NCBI GenBank assembly: GCA_947255165.1
Contig: CAMYFZ010000003.1
Location: 1-50,200, forward strand
Source: an uncultured Varibaculum sp.
Lineage (GTDB): Bacteria; Actinomycetota; Actinomycetes; Actinomycetales; Actinomycetaceae
DNA: 50,200 nucleotides
Reading direction: 5' to 3'
In this document: positions 10,161 through 18,803 of the stretch, piece by piece
How positions within the stretch are numbered: position 1 is the first letter of the stretch
How the letters are laid out: every line of letters begins with the position of its first letter
Notes under the pieces: model-generated
Databases searched by the model: none
What the model was told of the DNA's origin: nothing
The model's input: the letters and a program-made list of their open reading frames with translations, nothing else
Position numbers and translations under genes: made by a program

Positions 10161-10187
10161 TGCAGTTAATATATTTTAATGCAGTTA
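10161..10187. repeat. Direct repeat TGCAGTTA, two copies 19 bp apart
   Basis: Identical octamers lie at 10161-10168 and 10180-10187, separated by an AT-only stretch, just upstream of the structured leader of the adhesin gene. The spacing is close to two helical turns, which fits a regulator or promoter region. The AT-rich spacer read on the minus strand contains -10-like hexamers (TATATT, TAAAAT), but no convincing -35 pairs with them. Confidence 0.4.
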
Positions 10188-10492
10188 CCATCTTACAAGA
10201 TTTTCATAGTACTGCACAACAGATTCTTAAGATTTTCTCAAACTTTTTTAGGCAATCGGGCCTACGTATCCCCCGTTATCAGCCAAGTTAGTTCCCCCAA
10301 CCGGCGTTATTGCAGCAAAAAAAGTGTATAGATTCACAGGACAAAAGGCCTAGGGAAGTAAGTCGAAAAATATTATAGTTTCATGAGTGTCGCGAGGAAA
10401 CATCCAATACCGCTATCACTAAACATTAGAACTATTGTTGCTACCAGCACAAATAATATTTCGGGTCACTAAGCACACCCAAAGTAAGCCCT
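10188..10492. other. AT-rich non-coding spacer between adhesin and dtd genes
   Basis: About 300 bp with no convincing gene. It is visibly richer in A/T than the surrounding coding DNA and probably holds the upstream promoter region of the adhesin gene and the end of the dtd transcript. I saw no strong hairpin here. Confidence 0.5.
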
Positions 10493-10939
10493 TTAACCAG
10501 CAAAACCCTCCGGTTCTTTCGCCAGCCACAAAGTAAACGGTCCGTCATTAACCAAAGAAACCTGCATCATGGCGCCAAATACTCCGGTCTCAACTTCCGC
10601 GCCCGCCGCACGCAAATCCGCCACCAGTTTTTCAAATATCGGTCGCGCTACCTCACCCTTAGCTGCATAGGTCCAGGACGGGCGACGTCCCTTGCGCACC
10701 GAGCCATATAGGGTGAACTGCGAAACTACCAGCAAAGGCGCACCCGATTCCAGAGCCGAAGACCCGTCCTCGAAAATTTGTTGGTTCAGCAGGCGCCGCA
10801 CCGTCCAATCAATCTGCTCCTGCCCGTCACCCGGCGTGATCCCCACGAAGGCCACCAAACCCGGGCGGGACAGTTTGCCGACGGTTTTACCCTCCACCGT
10901 GACTTCAGCGGAAAGTGCCCTCTGAATTAAGGTACGCAT
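10493..10939 (-). CDS. dtd: D-aminoacyl-tRNA deacylase
   Basis: A 148-residue cytosolic enzyme that hydrolyses D-amino acids (and glycine mischarged on tRNA-Ala) from tRNA, protecting translation. Both family signatures are present: SQFTLYG at 73-79 and NDGPFT (the Gly-Pro motif region) at 131-136. Length matches the family. The ATG start has a perfect AGGAGG upstream. It follows the ygfZ-like gene with 9 bp between them on the same strand, so the two are probably cotranscribed with the FABP-like gene. Nothing is missing or unusual. Confidence 0.96.
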   Translation of the reverse strand: MRTLIQRALSAEVTVEGKTVGKLSRPGLVAFVGITPGDGQEQIDWTVRRLLNQQIFEDGSSALESGAPLLVVSQFTLYGSVRKGRRPSWTYAAKGEVARPIFEKLVADLRAAGAEVETGVFGAMMQVSLVNDGPFTLWLAKEPEGFAG

Positions 10940-10948
10940 CGGATCCTC

Positions 10949-12064
10949 CTAGCCTGCAATATTTAACGATCCCGAACCCGAGCGCGGCGGGGCGCCCGAA
11001 AAGGCTTTCCGATCAATGCGCGACTGTCCCTGCCAGGAGACCCCAGAAGGATCTACGATCGCGGTAACCGCAGCTGCCACCGAATATTCTTCTTCGCCCT
11101 CTTGCCAACGGACAGTAAGTTCCCCCGGGGGTGCCGTCCGTTTAATTAGACCCAAAGCAATCGGCCCGTCTTCGAAGTGATTGGCGCTTGCCCGCACCGT
11201 ACCCACTTTGCGACTGCCGGCATAAAGCTCCGCATCCGCAGGAGGGAGCAGAGAGGAGGTACCGTCTAGGTGCAAGAAGACTGCCCGGCGCGGGGGATGC
11301 CCCAGGTTAACTATCCGGGCCACCGTTTCTTGTCCGCAATAACATCCCTTATTGAGATGCACGGCGGTGCGCAGCCAATCCAGTTCATGAGGCAGGGTGC
11401 GCGGGTCAATATCGCTAGCGTAGGGGCGCCAAGCTGCAATCCGCAGCGCTCGCCAATCCGACTCCGTAGCAATCGCCGGACCGGCCAGGCTGTAACCATC
11501 CTCCGTTTCCAGCGGCCAAGAAACTTCTTTCCAGCGTTTAAGCAGTGCGGCGTGCACCTTCGCAGTCTTCGCACCGGGAATAACCCCCAGGCGCGCCGGG
11601 TAATCCTCCCCCGGATGCACCGCAGAGCGCGGGGAATAGGCAGTGCCACCCGAAGTTATCCCTGGCCAAGGGTCAGCCCAGATGGGGCCGAAACTAGCGA
11701 GCACTTCCTCGGCAGCGCTGGGGGCGAAAAATCCCCAGACCCTAAGGTCGGCGCGAATGGTAACTTCCACCCGGGACAGGAACTTCATGGATTCTAAAAA
11801 CTGTGCCAGGGCCTGCGCATTCGTGGTAAACAGCCAGGCAACCTCGTCAGCCCACACGATTCCGGCGGCGTGCGAGATGCGCCCGTTAGCATCCAAGAAC
11901 AGCATTTCCCGGCTCTCCCCCGCGCCCATATCCGCTACTACCTGCGAGGATAGGGTAGTTAGCCAGGAGGGAGCGTCCGGGCCTCCAACCGTTACCACTT
12001 CCAGGCCGGTCTCAGCGATAGCGAATCCGCAGCGCAACGCCACCTGATTGTCTACAAAAGTCAC
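10949..12064 (-). CDS. ygfZ: YgfZ/GcvT-like folate-binding protein
   Basis: A 371-residue protein of the YgfZ family, folate-dependent proteins that assist assembly or repair of iron-sulfur enzymes. The diagnostic KGCYCGQE motif is at 239-246; the conserved cysteine in it is required in the family. The N-terminal part has a GcvT-type aminomethyltransferase fold but not its catalytic role. Start is GTG (12062-12064), 3 bp after the stop of the FABP-like gene, with GGAG inside that gene's end, so translation is likely coupled. Such a protein suits a genome with several Fe-S enzymes, including the 2-oxoacid oxidoreductase operon 2 kb away. That link is inference. Confidence 0.92.
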   Translation of the reverse strand: MTFVDNQVALRCGFAIAETGLEVVTVGGPDAPSWLTTLSSQVVADMGAGESREMLFLDANGRISHAAGIVWADEVAWLFTTNAQALAQFLESMKFLSRVEVTIRADLRVWGFFAPSAAEEVLASFGPIWADPWPGITSGGTAYSPRSAVHPGEDYPARLGVIPGAKTAKVHAALLKRWKEVSWPLETEDGYSLAGPAIATESDWRALRIAAWRPYASDIDPRTLPHELDWLRTAVHLNKGCYCGQETVARIVNLGHPPRRAVFLHLDGTSSLLPPADAELYAGSRKVGTVRASANHFEDGPIALGLIKRTAPPGELTVRWQEGEEEYSVAAAVTAIVDPSGVSWQGQSRIDRKAFSGAPPRSGSGSLNIAG

Positions 12065-12067
12065 GTT

Positions 12068-12829
12068 TTAGGCTCCTGCTTCCCCATTATTGTCAGGAGT
12101 TTCCTCGCGCTCCCCTCCGGCTGCCTGACCGTTATCTTTTTCCGCTTTCGCCGCAGCGGCTTCCTCTTTATCTAGATCCCCGCGAGGATCCTCTCCGGAT
12201 GGCAAAGAAGTTACCCCGGGAGCAGTTAAGGTCTCCTCGCCTACGGGCAGGCGCAGCAGGCGCGCCGAAAAATCCGACTGGGAGTCTTTACCCGGCAACA
12301 CTGAGTCTTGCGCCCAAAATAATTCCGAGGAAACCAGCCCCATCATTCGTGAAAGTTGCTCGAAGGGGGCGGGGGCGCGCCGCGAAGAAATCATAACTCG
12401 CGGCCCCATCGAGACTGCCTCCCAAGAAACCTCTTCGGTGTAGGGGCCGCCGGAAGAAGTCAAACGGCAACGCGACCTCGCCTCTTGCTCACTGTCAGCT
12501 ACCGCCGAAGCAGTCACCCGCCAGGACGTGTCCTCCCGCCACAGCAAAGCGCCCCGCCGCAGCTGCGAAAGCCCGGTAGCCGCATCCGCCTGCATATCGG
12601 GGGCCTTATCTGTTGGTTCAGCCAACCAAGTTAGGGTTGCTTGCTGCAGGTTAGTACCGGTAGCGCGGAAAGTGGTTTCTTGCCAGATAAAGCATTCTTC
12701 GCGCTCGCCGTTTTCATTTTCCGAATCTTTAGGCAGATACGCGGTTCCCCAACCCCGCCAGGAGCCTAATAGCCAAGCTAGGGGAATTAATTCTTTCGCC
12801 AAGCCCAAAGGTAAATCCATCATGGACAT
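12068..12829 (-). CDS. FABP/nitrobindin-like beta-barrel protein (DUF1794), heme ligand His apparently lost
   Basis: About 253 residues. The N-terminal GxWxGxG signature is at 22-28 (GSWRGWG), typical of the THAP4/nitrobindin-like FABP family that binds heme in a ten-stranded barrel. Near the C-terminal end of the barrel the usual PHLSARL-type segment reads SDFSARL, with Asp at about 186 where the family has the heme-coordinating His. The last 45 or so residues are an acidic, Ala/Glu-rich tail. An upstream in-frame extension to 12961 would overlap the divergent gene and shows no conservation, so I chose the ATG at 12829; ATG at 12823 fits a leaderless transcript. It leads the ygfZ-dtd cluster. 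Family assignment is firm, function is not. Confidence 0.85.
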   Translation of the reverse strand: MSMMDLPLGLAKELIPLAWLLGSWRGWGTAYLPKDSENENGEREECFIWQETTFRATGTNLQQATLTWLAEPTDKAPDMQADAATGLSQLRRGALLWREDTSWRVTASAVADSEQEARSRCRLTSSGGPYTEEVSWEAVSMGPRVMISSRRAPAPFEQLSRMMGLVSSELFWAQDSVLPGKDSQSDFSARLLRLPVGEETLTAPGVTSLPSGEDPRGDLDKEEAAAAKAEKDNGQAAGGEREETPDNNGEAGA

Positions 12830-12830
12830 A

Positions 12831-12836
12831 AGCCTA
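12831..12836 (-). promoter_or_regulatory. TAGGCT -10-like hexamer before FABP-like gene
   Basis: On the minus strand TAGGCT ends 7 nt before the ATG at 12823 and no good Shine-Dalgarno sequence is seen. This fits a leaderless transcript. No clear -35 is visible. Confidence 0.35.
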
Positions 12837-12910
12837 GTAGAGTAAGGAAGCAGCAAGCCAGAAAACTGGCGTAATTGGGCGAAGAGCAAAACCGTGAGAA
12901 TATCGAGAAC

Positions 12911-13846
12911 ATGGAAGATTCGGCAGCTAAATCTCATAGGGCATCCCGCAGGGTAAGGCAACCCGCACCCTCCGGTAAACCGGAAGCGGCAGCGGGCGAC
13001 ACCACCGGCTCTCTGACAAGTGCTTCGGATTCAGCCGCGAAAAAATCAGTTTCCCCCATAGCCGCGCGCAGCTGGTGGGTGGCCTTGCTAGCCGCACTTC
13101 CTCCCCTAGCGATGCTGTTTTTCCTGAATTGGAATTCCTATTTGGCGGTACTTACCGCCGCCGCCGTAACCATTGCCGTCTCCATTACTTGGGGCAGCCT
13201 CTCCCAGGCTCCCAGTCCCGCGCGCACCGGATTGGTGGTGGCACTGACCGGAATCGGCTGTCTGTTGGCAGCATTTTTAACCGATAATCTCACCTGGGTT
13301 CCCCTGGTGCTTTCCTGGTGCGTGCTGGCGGCTTTTATCGCCGAAATGACCCGGGGAAAACATCGCCCGCTAACTACCTGGTCGCTAGCGAGCACTATCG
13401 CTGGATGTGCACTGATAGCGGCAGGTTCTGCCTGGGGACTGGCCATCGCCTACCCCACTATGAATCTGCTGGCGATGGCGGCGCTGCCAGCCACGGGATT
13501 AGCTTGCCTAACCTTGGCACTGCCCACTAAATACGCCAGTATCCGTTGGCTGTACTGCTCTGTGGCCGGAATTGTGGCGGCGGGACTCCTAACCTACTTT
13601 GTGCTCTACCAATATTCGGATCTGGCGTTGGCGATTCCCTTCGCCTACCGCAACCCTGCCTTGGCGATTTGGGTTATGACCCTGGGGCTAGGATTCCTTT
13701 CGGGGCTTTTAGTCGCCTGCATAAACGTATTGTTTATGGTGCCGGCAGGTAAGAATTATCGCTGGCGGCAACTAGCCTTAGCCCTGCTGCCCACTCTGTT
13801 TATTTCGGTCCCGATTTACTCGCTGGCACGCCTAATTACCGGGTAA
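12911..13846 (+). CDS. Polytopic membrane protein of unknown function
   Basis: About 311 residues from the ATG at 12911; a TTG at 12875 in the same frame would add 12 residues but has no nearby ribosome site. I do not recognise the family. The first 50 or so residues are hydrophilic and basic, Ser/Ala/Pro-rich, and probably cytoplasmic. The rest forms about nine hydrophobic segments with short loops, ending in a membrane segment. No catalytic or transport motif is evident. It is divergent from the FABP-like gene with a short shared promoter region, and convergent with the oxidoreductase operon. It may be an actinobacterial integral membrane protein of the small conserved kind, but no role can be assigned. 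Confidence 0.8.
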   Translation: MEDSAAKSHRASRRVRQPAPSGKPEAAAGDTTGSLTSASDSAAKKSVSPIAARSWWVALLAALPPLAMLFFLNWNSYLAVLTAAAVTIAVSITWGSLSQAPSPARTGLVVALTGIGCLLAAFLTDNLTWVPLVLSWCVLAAFIAEMTRGKHRPLTTWSLASTIAGCALIAAGSAWGLAIAYPTMNLLAMAALPATGLACLTLALPTKYASIRWLYCSVAGIVAAGLLTYFVLYQYSDLALAIPFAYRNPALAIWVMTLGLGFLSGLLVACINVLFMVPAGKNYRWRQLALALLPTLFISVPIYSLARLITG

Positions 13847-13967
13847 GGGCAACGCTTTCCTGCTTTCCCCCCAAGAAGGGCTGGGAGCAGGAAAAGAAAA
13901 CGCCCACATTTAAACCTGTACGCATCGGGGCACAAATATGAGGGCGCAGACCCGGGCACAGCGGGTA

Positions 13968-14006
13968 GCAGGGAGAAAACGCCCGGTAGAGCGCTTTCTG
14001 CCCTGC
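13968..14006 (-). terminator. Hairpin after the 2-oxoacid oxidoreductase operon
   Basis: GCAGGGAGAAA (13968-13978) pairs with TTTCT-G-CCCTGC (13995-14006) with one bulged base. It begins about 10 bp after the stop codon of the last gene of the minus-strand operon. A second possible hairpin, CCTGCT near 13859 with AGCAGG near 13886, would serve the convergent membrane-protein gene. Confidence 0.4.
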
Positions 14007-14015
14007 CTACTCTTC

Positions 14016-15674
14016 CTAGCTTTCCTCCGGAATCATCATGATGGATCCACAGGGGCATTCTTCGGCACAGATCCCACAACCCTTACAGTAGTCATACTTG
14101 AACTCGTACTCGCCAGGTTTGATCTTGGTGATGGCGTTATCGGGGCAGACTCCGAAACAGTTATCGCAGCCGAAACAGTTGCCACAAGACATACAGCGCC
14201 GCGCCTCAAAGAGGGCGGAATCTTGGTCTAAGCCCTGCACCACCTCGTCAAAGGTAGAAGCCCGGCGGGCAGATTCGATCTTGGCGCGTACCCGGTGGGG
14301 AGCATCCGCGTAATACCAGTTAGTAAGGCGGTCATAGGTGGCGTCCCCAGTGACCGGGGGCTTGTGGTATTCGGTGCCGTGCAAGAAGGCATCGATATAA
14401 CGGGCAGCTTTCTTACCGTGACCAATCGCTACCGTAACGGTGCGTTCGGAAGGCACCATGTCACCACCGGCAAACACGCCGTGACGCCCCGTCATCATTT
14501 GCGAGTTAACCTGGACTACACCCTTTTCGATTTCGATATCGCGGGCGCGCTCGACCAGCCCCAAATCGGATTCTTGGCCGAGAGCCATCACCACCGAATC
14601 GGCGCCGAGTTCTTCATATTCGCCGGTCGGCTGGGGGAAACCGTTCTCATCCAGTTCCATCTTTTCGACCGTGAGCTTGCCGCCATCAATATGTTTAATG
14701 GTGGACAGCCAGCGCATCATGATCCCCTCTTCCTCGGCCTCTGTAACCTCAGAATCGTGGGCGGGCATCCGGTCACGGTTACGGCGATAAACAATCACCG
14801 CTTCTTCTGCGCCCAGGCGTTTGGCAGTCCGAGCAGCGTCAATCGCGGTATTACCCCCGCCATAGATAACAACCCGCCGCCCCAGCATCGGCTTGTCCTC
14901 GCCCTCCATATCGGCAAGTAGCTGAACCGCGTCCATAACTTTCGCAGAGCCACCAGCAGGAATATCGGCGTGACGACCAATATGGGCACCCACCGCCAAA
15001 AACACGGCATCAAAGTCATCTGCTACATCGTCAACATTTTCGACTTTGGCATTGAATTCGAAACGTACCCCCAGATCCTCAATCCGTTTAATTTCGGCAT
15101 CGAGTACCTCGCGCGGCAGGCGGTATTTCGGAATTCCAAAGCGCATCATCCCGCCGGCCATCGGACCGGCCTCTTTTACGGTGACTTCATGGCCGAGGCG
15201 GCGCAGGTGATAGGCAGCGGACAGCCCGGAAGGACCCGCCCCCACTACCAACACGTGTTTACCGCTAGGAGCCGCATCTACGCTTACATTCCAGCCCTCT
15301 TCGATGGCTTTGTCGCCCAAGAAGCGCTCGATCGCGTTAATCCCTACGGCTTCATCCATTTGCCCGCGGTTACAGGCGGTTTGGCAAGGATGGTAGCAAA
15401 CCCGCCCCATCGTGGCAGGTAGCGGATTATTTACCATGATTTCACGCCAAGCAGCCTCGTAGTCGCCCTCTTCGGCGTGATAAAGCCAAGCCTGGACGTT
15501 CTCACCCGCCGGGCAAGCCTTATTACAAGGGGGCAGCATGGATACATAAACCGGGCGTTCGGTGCGCCAAGACCCCGTTTCGTTTGCCAGCGAAGAACCC
15601 ACGTTCAAAGTCACCGCCCAAGGAGCGGTATCTTCGCTGCGTACCTCCGGTGTGGGCAGAGCAGTTTCACTCAT
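14016..15674 (-). CDS. GltD-like NAD(P)H:ferredoxin flavoprotein fused to 2x[4Fe-4S] ferredoxin domain
   Basis: A 552-residue protein. N-terminal cysteines (C50, C54, C93, C97, C101) make the Fe-S domain seen in glutamate synthase small subunits and NfnB. Next come a FAD site (VGAGPSG at 144-150) and an NAD(P) site (YGGGNTAID, about 270). The C-terminal 60 residues hold two ferredoxin clusters: one from C500, C503, C506, C510 and one from C530, C533, C536, C540, plus extra cysteines C494, C497 and C542. The start codon directly abuts the beta-subunit stop, with a GGGGGA ribosome site. The ferredoxin part takes the place of a separate delta subunit, so I infer that it carries electrons between the oxidoreductase and NAD(P)H or free ferredoxin. 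Domain calls are firm; direction of electron flow is inferred. Confidence 0.88.
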   Translation of the reverse strand: MSETALPTPEVRSEDTAPWAVTLNVGSSLANETGSWRTERPVYVSMLPPCNKACPAGENVQAWLYHAEEGDYEAAWREIMVNNPLPATMGRVCYHPCQTACNRGQMDEAVGINAIERFLGDKAIEEGWNVSVDAAPSGKHVLVVGAGPSGLSAAYHLRRLGHEVTVKEAGPMAGGMMRFGIPKYRLPREVLDAEIKRIEDLGVRFEFNAKVENVDDVADDFDAVFLAVGAHIGRHADIPAGGSAKVMDAVQLLADMEGEDKPMLGRRVVIYGGGNTAIDAARTAKRLGAEEAVIVYRRNRDRMPAHDSEVTEAEEEGIMMRWLSTIKHIDGGKLTVEKMELDENGFPQPTGEYEELGADSVVMALGQESDLGLVERARDIEIEKGVVQVNSQMMTGRHGVFAGGDMVPSERTVTVAIGHGKKAARYIDAFLHGTEYHKPPVTGDATYDRLTNWYYADAPHRVRAKIESARRASTFDEVVQGLDQDSALFEARRCMSCGNCFGCDNCFGVCPDNAITKIKPGEYEFKYDYCKGCGICAEECPCGSIMMIPEES

Positions 15675-16937
15675 TTAGTTTTCCCCCTTTGCAGCCGTGT
15701 TTCCGGCGAAATGGCGCATCGCAGAAGCAGAGGTTGCCCCGGAAACCGGGTGGTCATCTGTTGAAAAAGCATCGCTTTGAGTGCGTTTGGCCTTCGAGGC
15801 CTCTTCGATGATGCGTTTAGTGAAGCGCCCCTCGGGATCTTCACCTGCCGCCAGAATGCGTTCTAGCACGTCCTCGTCAAGTTGATCCGGATCAATCAAG
15901 CCGTAGCGGCGGATATTACGATCCGCGATTTGCTGCATCCGCTCTAGCACTTCCTCTTGCCCTTTCTTAAAAACATGGGCGAAGCGGCGCTGCGGACGCA
16001 TATATTCGGTGACCGGTACCGGGCGGCGCAATTTGGTAACTGAAGTGATTTCCCCGTTCTCGGCCTCATACACCGGGAACAGGCCGCATTGGGTAGCCAG
16101 GCGCGCTAAGCGAATAGTCAGATTAGAGGCCGAACCCCAACCCAGGGGACAGGGCACCAGTACGTGAATATAGCGAGAACCGTGGAACTGCATCGCTTTG
16201 CGCACCTTGTATTCCAGGTCGCGCAAATCCGCTACCGTCGCGGTCGCCACGTAGGGAACTTCGTGCGCCATCGCGATTCGCGGCACATCTTTACCCTGGC
16301 CAAACACATTTCCGGGATTTTCGCCTACCGGCTGGGTGGTAGCGGTACGTGCCGCGGGCGGAGTAGCACCGCTACGCTGTACCCCGGTATTCATATAGGC
16401 GCCATTGTCGTAGCAAATGTAGAGGACGTCATCGTTACGTTCGAACATGCCTGACAGGCAGCCCATGCCGATATCTACGGTGCCGCCATCTCCACCCTGG
16501 GCAACTACCCGGGTGTTCTTGCCTTTGGCGCGCAAAGCTGCCGCCGCCCCGGAGGCGACTGCAGGCGCATTCCCAAAGAGGGAGTGCACCCAGGGAATCG
16601 TCCAGGCAGTTTCGGGGTAAGGAGTAGAAAAAACCTCTAGGCAGCCAGTGGCGTTAACCGCCACCAGATCTCGATCTGCGGCATCCATCGCAGTGTCGAG
16701 AGCGTAGCGTGCCCCCAAAGCCTCCCCGCAGCCCTGACAGGCACGGTGACCGGAAGTTAGGGAGTTGATCCGGTTGGGATCTGACTGCACAGAACGGTAA
16801 TCCAGTTCCGCCAGCCGATTACCGACCGCATAGGAGCCTACCTGGTAAAACTTTACATTTTCGCGTGCCGGAATCGCGGTTTCAACGCTTTCACGAAACT
16901 GCGGTGCCGGAAGCGGAACACTCATAGTTGATGACAT
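15675..16937 (-). CDS. porB: 2-oxoacid:ferredoxin oxidoreductase, beta subunit (TPP-binding)
   Basis: A 420-residue subunit that binds thiamine diphosphate and the proximal [4Fe-4S] cluster. CQGCG (C67, C70), C99 and the cysteine of VPCPLGWG (about 260) are the expected cluster ligands. The TPP/Mg motif runs from GGDGG (148-152) through D155 to N178 in YDNGAYMNTG. The start has AGGAGG at good spacing. It lies between the alpha gene and the flavoprotein gene, all on one strand. Its C-terminus is about 100 residues longer than the shortest archaeal PorB proteins and is charged. Pyruvate is the likeliest substrate, but isovalerate- or 2-oxoglutarate-type enzymes share these motifs. Confidence 0.9.
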   Translation of the reverse strand: MSSTMSVPLPAPQFRESVETAIPARENVKFYQVGSYAVGNRLAELDYRSVQSDPNRINSLTSGHRACQGCGEALGARYALDTAMDAADRDLVAVNATGCLEVFSTPYPETAWTIPWVHSLFGNAPAVASGAAAALRAKGKNTRVVAQGGDGGTVDIGMGCLSGMFERNDDVLYICYDNGAYMNTGVQRSGATPPAARTATTQPVGENPGNVFGQGKDVPRIAMAHEVPYVATATVADLRDLEYKVRKAMQFHGSRYIHVLVPCPLGWGSASNLTIRLARLATQCGLFPVYEAENGEITSVTKLRRPVPVTEYMRPQRRFAHVFKKGQEEVLERMQQIADRNIRRYGLIDPDQLDEDVLERILAAGEDPEGRFTKRIIEEASKAKRTQSDAFSTDDHPVSGATSASAMRHFAGNTAAKGEN

Positions 16938-16948
16938 GGTCTTGCCTC

Positions 16949-18214
16949 CTAAATTCCGCGCGCCGCATTGGCCCGCTGAGTGGCGTGACGTTGAATGTTT
17001 TCACTGATCGGACCAGAACGTCGGGTGGCTTTCTCCCGTTCCAGCTCGGCTTCGACCAGTTCCTGATCCAGATCCAAGAAGGTTAGGTGTTCTAGCTGAT
17101 CGGCGGCTACCTGATCAAGCATCTGGTCTAGAGAACGCTCGGTAATGTTGCGCCCGCCCAAACCGGCAATCACTTCATAGTCACGAACTGACTTACCGGC
17201 GCGCGAAAGAGCAGAGCGGCAATGGGAGGCCACGATTCCCCCGATGCCTAAGGAGAAAGCTTTCTCTAGGCACACAAAGCGCTTGGCACCCCCCAAATAT
17301 TTTGCTACCTGCTCGAAGGGGAAGGGACGGAAGGAACAAATCCCCAGTACCCCAAGCTTTTCGCCTTTATCCCGGCGCTGGTCGACTACATCTTTAATGG
17401 TTCCCAGCACCGAGCCCATGGCCACGATTACGGTTTCGGCGTCCTCGAGCCGATAGGGACGCACCAGCCCGCCGGAATCGCGTCCGAAAACTTCCTTAAA
17501 CTCTGCCTGTACCTTGGGGATGAGCTCTAAAGCTTGCAGTTGTTTTACGTGTTGAAGGTACTTTACTTCGGTAAAGGCTTCCGGCCCCACCATCGCCCCA
17601 ATAGTAATGGGATCTGCCGGGTCGAGGACGACGCGAGGACTATAAGGGGGCAGGAACTTTTCTACCTGCTCTTTTTCCGGTACATCTACCTGTTCCACCG
17701 CGTGGGTCAAAATAAAGCCATCCATACACACCATCACCGGAACCGAAAGTTCTTCGGCGATCCGAAAGGCCTGCACGTGCAGATCCGAGGCTTCCTGGTT
17801 GTTTTCGGCGAATAGCTGCAGCCATCCGGATTCGCGTTGACTCATGGTGTCGGAATGGTCGTTCCAGATGTTAATCGGCCCGCCAATCGCCCGGTTAGCC
17901 ACCGTCATCACAATCGGTAACCCCAGGCCAGCGGCATTATAGATAGCTTCAACCATATAGAGCAGCCCCTGGGAGGCGGTGGCAGTATAGGTGCGCGCCC
18001 CCACTGCCGAAGCTCCGATGCAGGCCGACATAGCCGCGAACTCGGACTCTACGTTGATATATTCGGCGCTACCCATTTTGCCCGCTTTTACCAGCGCAGA
18101 TAGCGCCTCAACGATGTGGGTTTGGGGGCTAATCGGGTAGGCGCTGATAACTTCCGGGCTGCAGGCGGCAACCGATTGCGCTATAGCTTGCGAACCTTCG
18201 ATTTGTTTTAGCAC
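16949..18214 (-). CDS. porA: 2-oxoacid:ferredoxin oxidoreductase, alpha subunit
   Basis: A 421-residue subunit that carries the pyrimidine-binding domain of the thiamine enzyme. The family signature near the N-terminus reads AYPISPQT (usual YPITPQT), followed by the conserved ESE and GARTYTATASQGL segments; the C-terminal half has the transketolase-like domain. Start is GTG (18212-18214), one base after the gamma stop codon, implying coupled translation. The beta gene follows 11 bp later. Together these subunits cleave a 2-oxoacid with CoA and pass electrons to ferredoxin, in the cytosol. Confidence 0.92.
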   Translation of the reverse strand: MLKQIEGSQAIAQSVAACSPEVISAYPISPQTHIVEALSALVKAGKMGSAEYINVESEFAAMSACIGASAVGARTYTATASQGLLYMVEAIYNAAGLGLPIVMTVANRAIGGPINIWNDHSDTMSQRESGWLQLFAENNQEASDLHVQAFRIAEELSVPVMVCMDGFILTHAVEQVDVPEKEQVEKFLPPYSPRVVLDPADPITIGAMVGPEAFTEVKYLQHVKQLQALELIPKVQAEFKEVFGRDSGGLVRPYRLEDAETVIVAMGSVLGTIKDVVDQRRDKGEKLGVLGICSFRPFPFEQVAKYLGGAKRFVCLEKAFSLGIGGIVASHCRSALSRAGKSVRDYEVIAGLGGRNITERSLDQMLDQVAADQLEHLTFLDLDQELVEAELEREKATRRSGPISENIQRHATQRANAARGI

Positions 18215-18215
18215 G

Positions 18216-18791
18216 TTACTTGGCCTCTTCTTTCATCGAGCTGACCATTTCGTAGGCGGCGACGGCGGCGGCGACGTTACCTTCTCCCACTTTGCCGTGG
18301 AAACGATTTTGAATCGCCTGGGTAACACTGGATAGCCGCACCAGCCCGGTGAGGGCGGCCGCTCCCCCCAGCATCACCGCGTTCGGCAGGGGACGCCCCA
18401 GGTGTTTCTTCGCAATCTCGGTAGCCGGAATCATCACCACATGCCCTTGCGGGTGGGCGGCAACTACTTCCTCTATCCCTAGTTCAGCGGCTGATTTTGC
18501 CGAGTTCACCAGGGCGAAACCGTCTGGTTTCAGTCCCGAAAATACGTCCATGATCGCCAGTAAAGTAGCGTCCTGCACCACTACCAGGTCAGGTTCCTGT
18601 ACGGGTTCACGGGTACGGATCTCTTTATCTTCAATGCGGCAATAAGAAACCACCGGGGCACCGGTGCGCTCCGAGCCAAACGAAGGGAAAGCCTGTGCAT
18701 GATGCCCATCGGTAAATGCCGCATAGGCAATCAGGTCAGCTGCAGTAACGACCCCTTGCCCGCCTCTGCCATGAATACGAACTTCAGTCAT
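18216..18791 (-). CDS. porC: 2-oxoacid:ferredoxin oxidoreductase, gamma subunit
   Basis: A 191-residue subunit of the catalytic-domain family. It begins with the typical IHGRGGQG motif (residues 6-13) and has the ASYG/FPSFGSERTGAPV region that follows it in the family. It is the first gene of the four-gene operon. Just upstream, TAGAGT sits 6 nt before the ATG and no ribosome site is seen, so the operon message may be leaderless. Gene order gamma-alpha-beta, with the ferredoxin domain on a downstream flavoprotein, differs from archaeal gamma-delta-alpha-beta clusters. Confidence 0.92.
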   Translation of the reverse strand: MTEVRIHGRGGQGVVTAADLIAYAAFTDGHHAQAFPSFGSERTGAPVVSYCRIEDKEIRTREPVQEPDLVVVQDATLLAIMDVFSGLKPDGFALVNSAKSAAELGIEEVVAAHPQGHVVMIPATEIAKKHLGRPLPNAVMLGGAAALTGLVRLSSVTQAIQNRFHGKVGEGNVAAAVAAYEMVSSMKEEAK

Positions 18792-18797
18792 GCTTTC

Positions 18798-18803
18798 ACT
18801 CTA
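18798..18803 (-). promoter_or_regulatory. TAGAGT -10-like hexamer before porC
   Basis: On the minus strand TAGAGT is followed by 6 nt and then the porC ATG. Transcription would start at or next to the start codon. The -35 region shows no good match. Confidence 0.4.

Noticed and set aside
12830..12961. N-terminal extension of the FABP-like protein
   Set aside because: It would overlap the divergent gene and adds residues not seen in the family, which starts close to the GxWxGxG motif.
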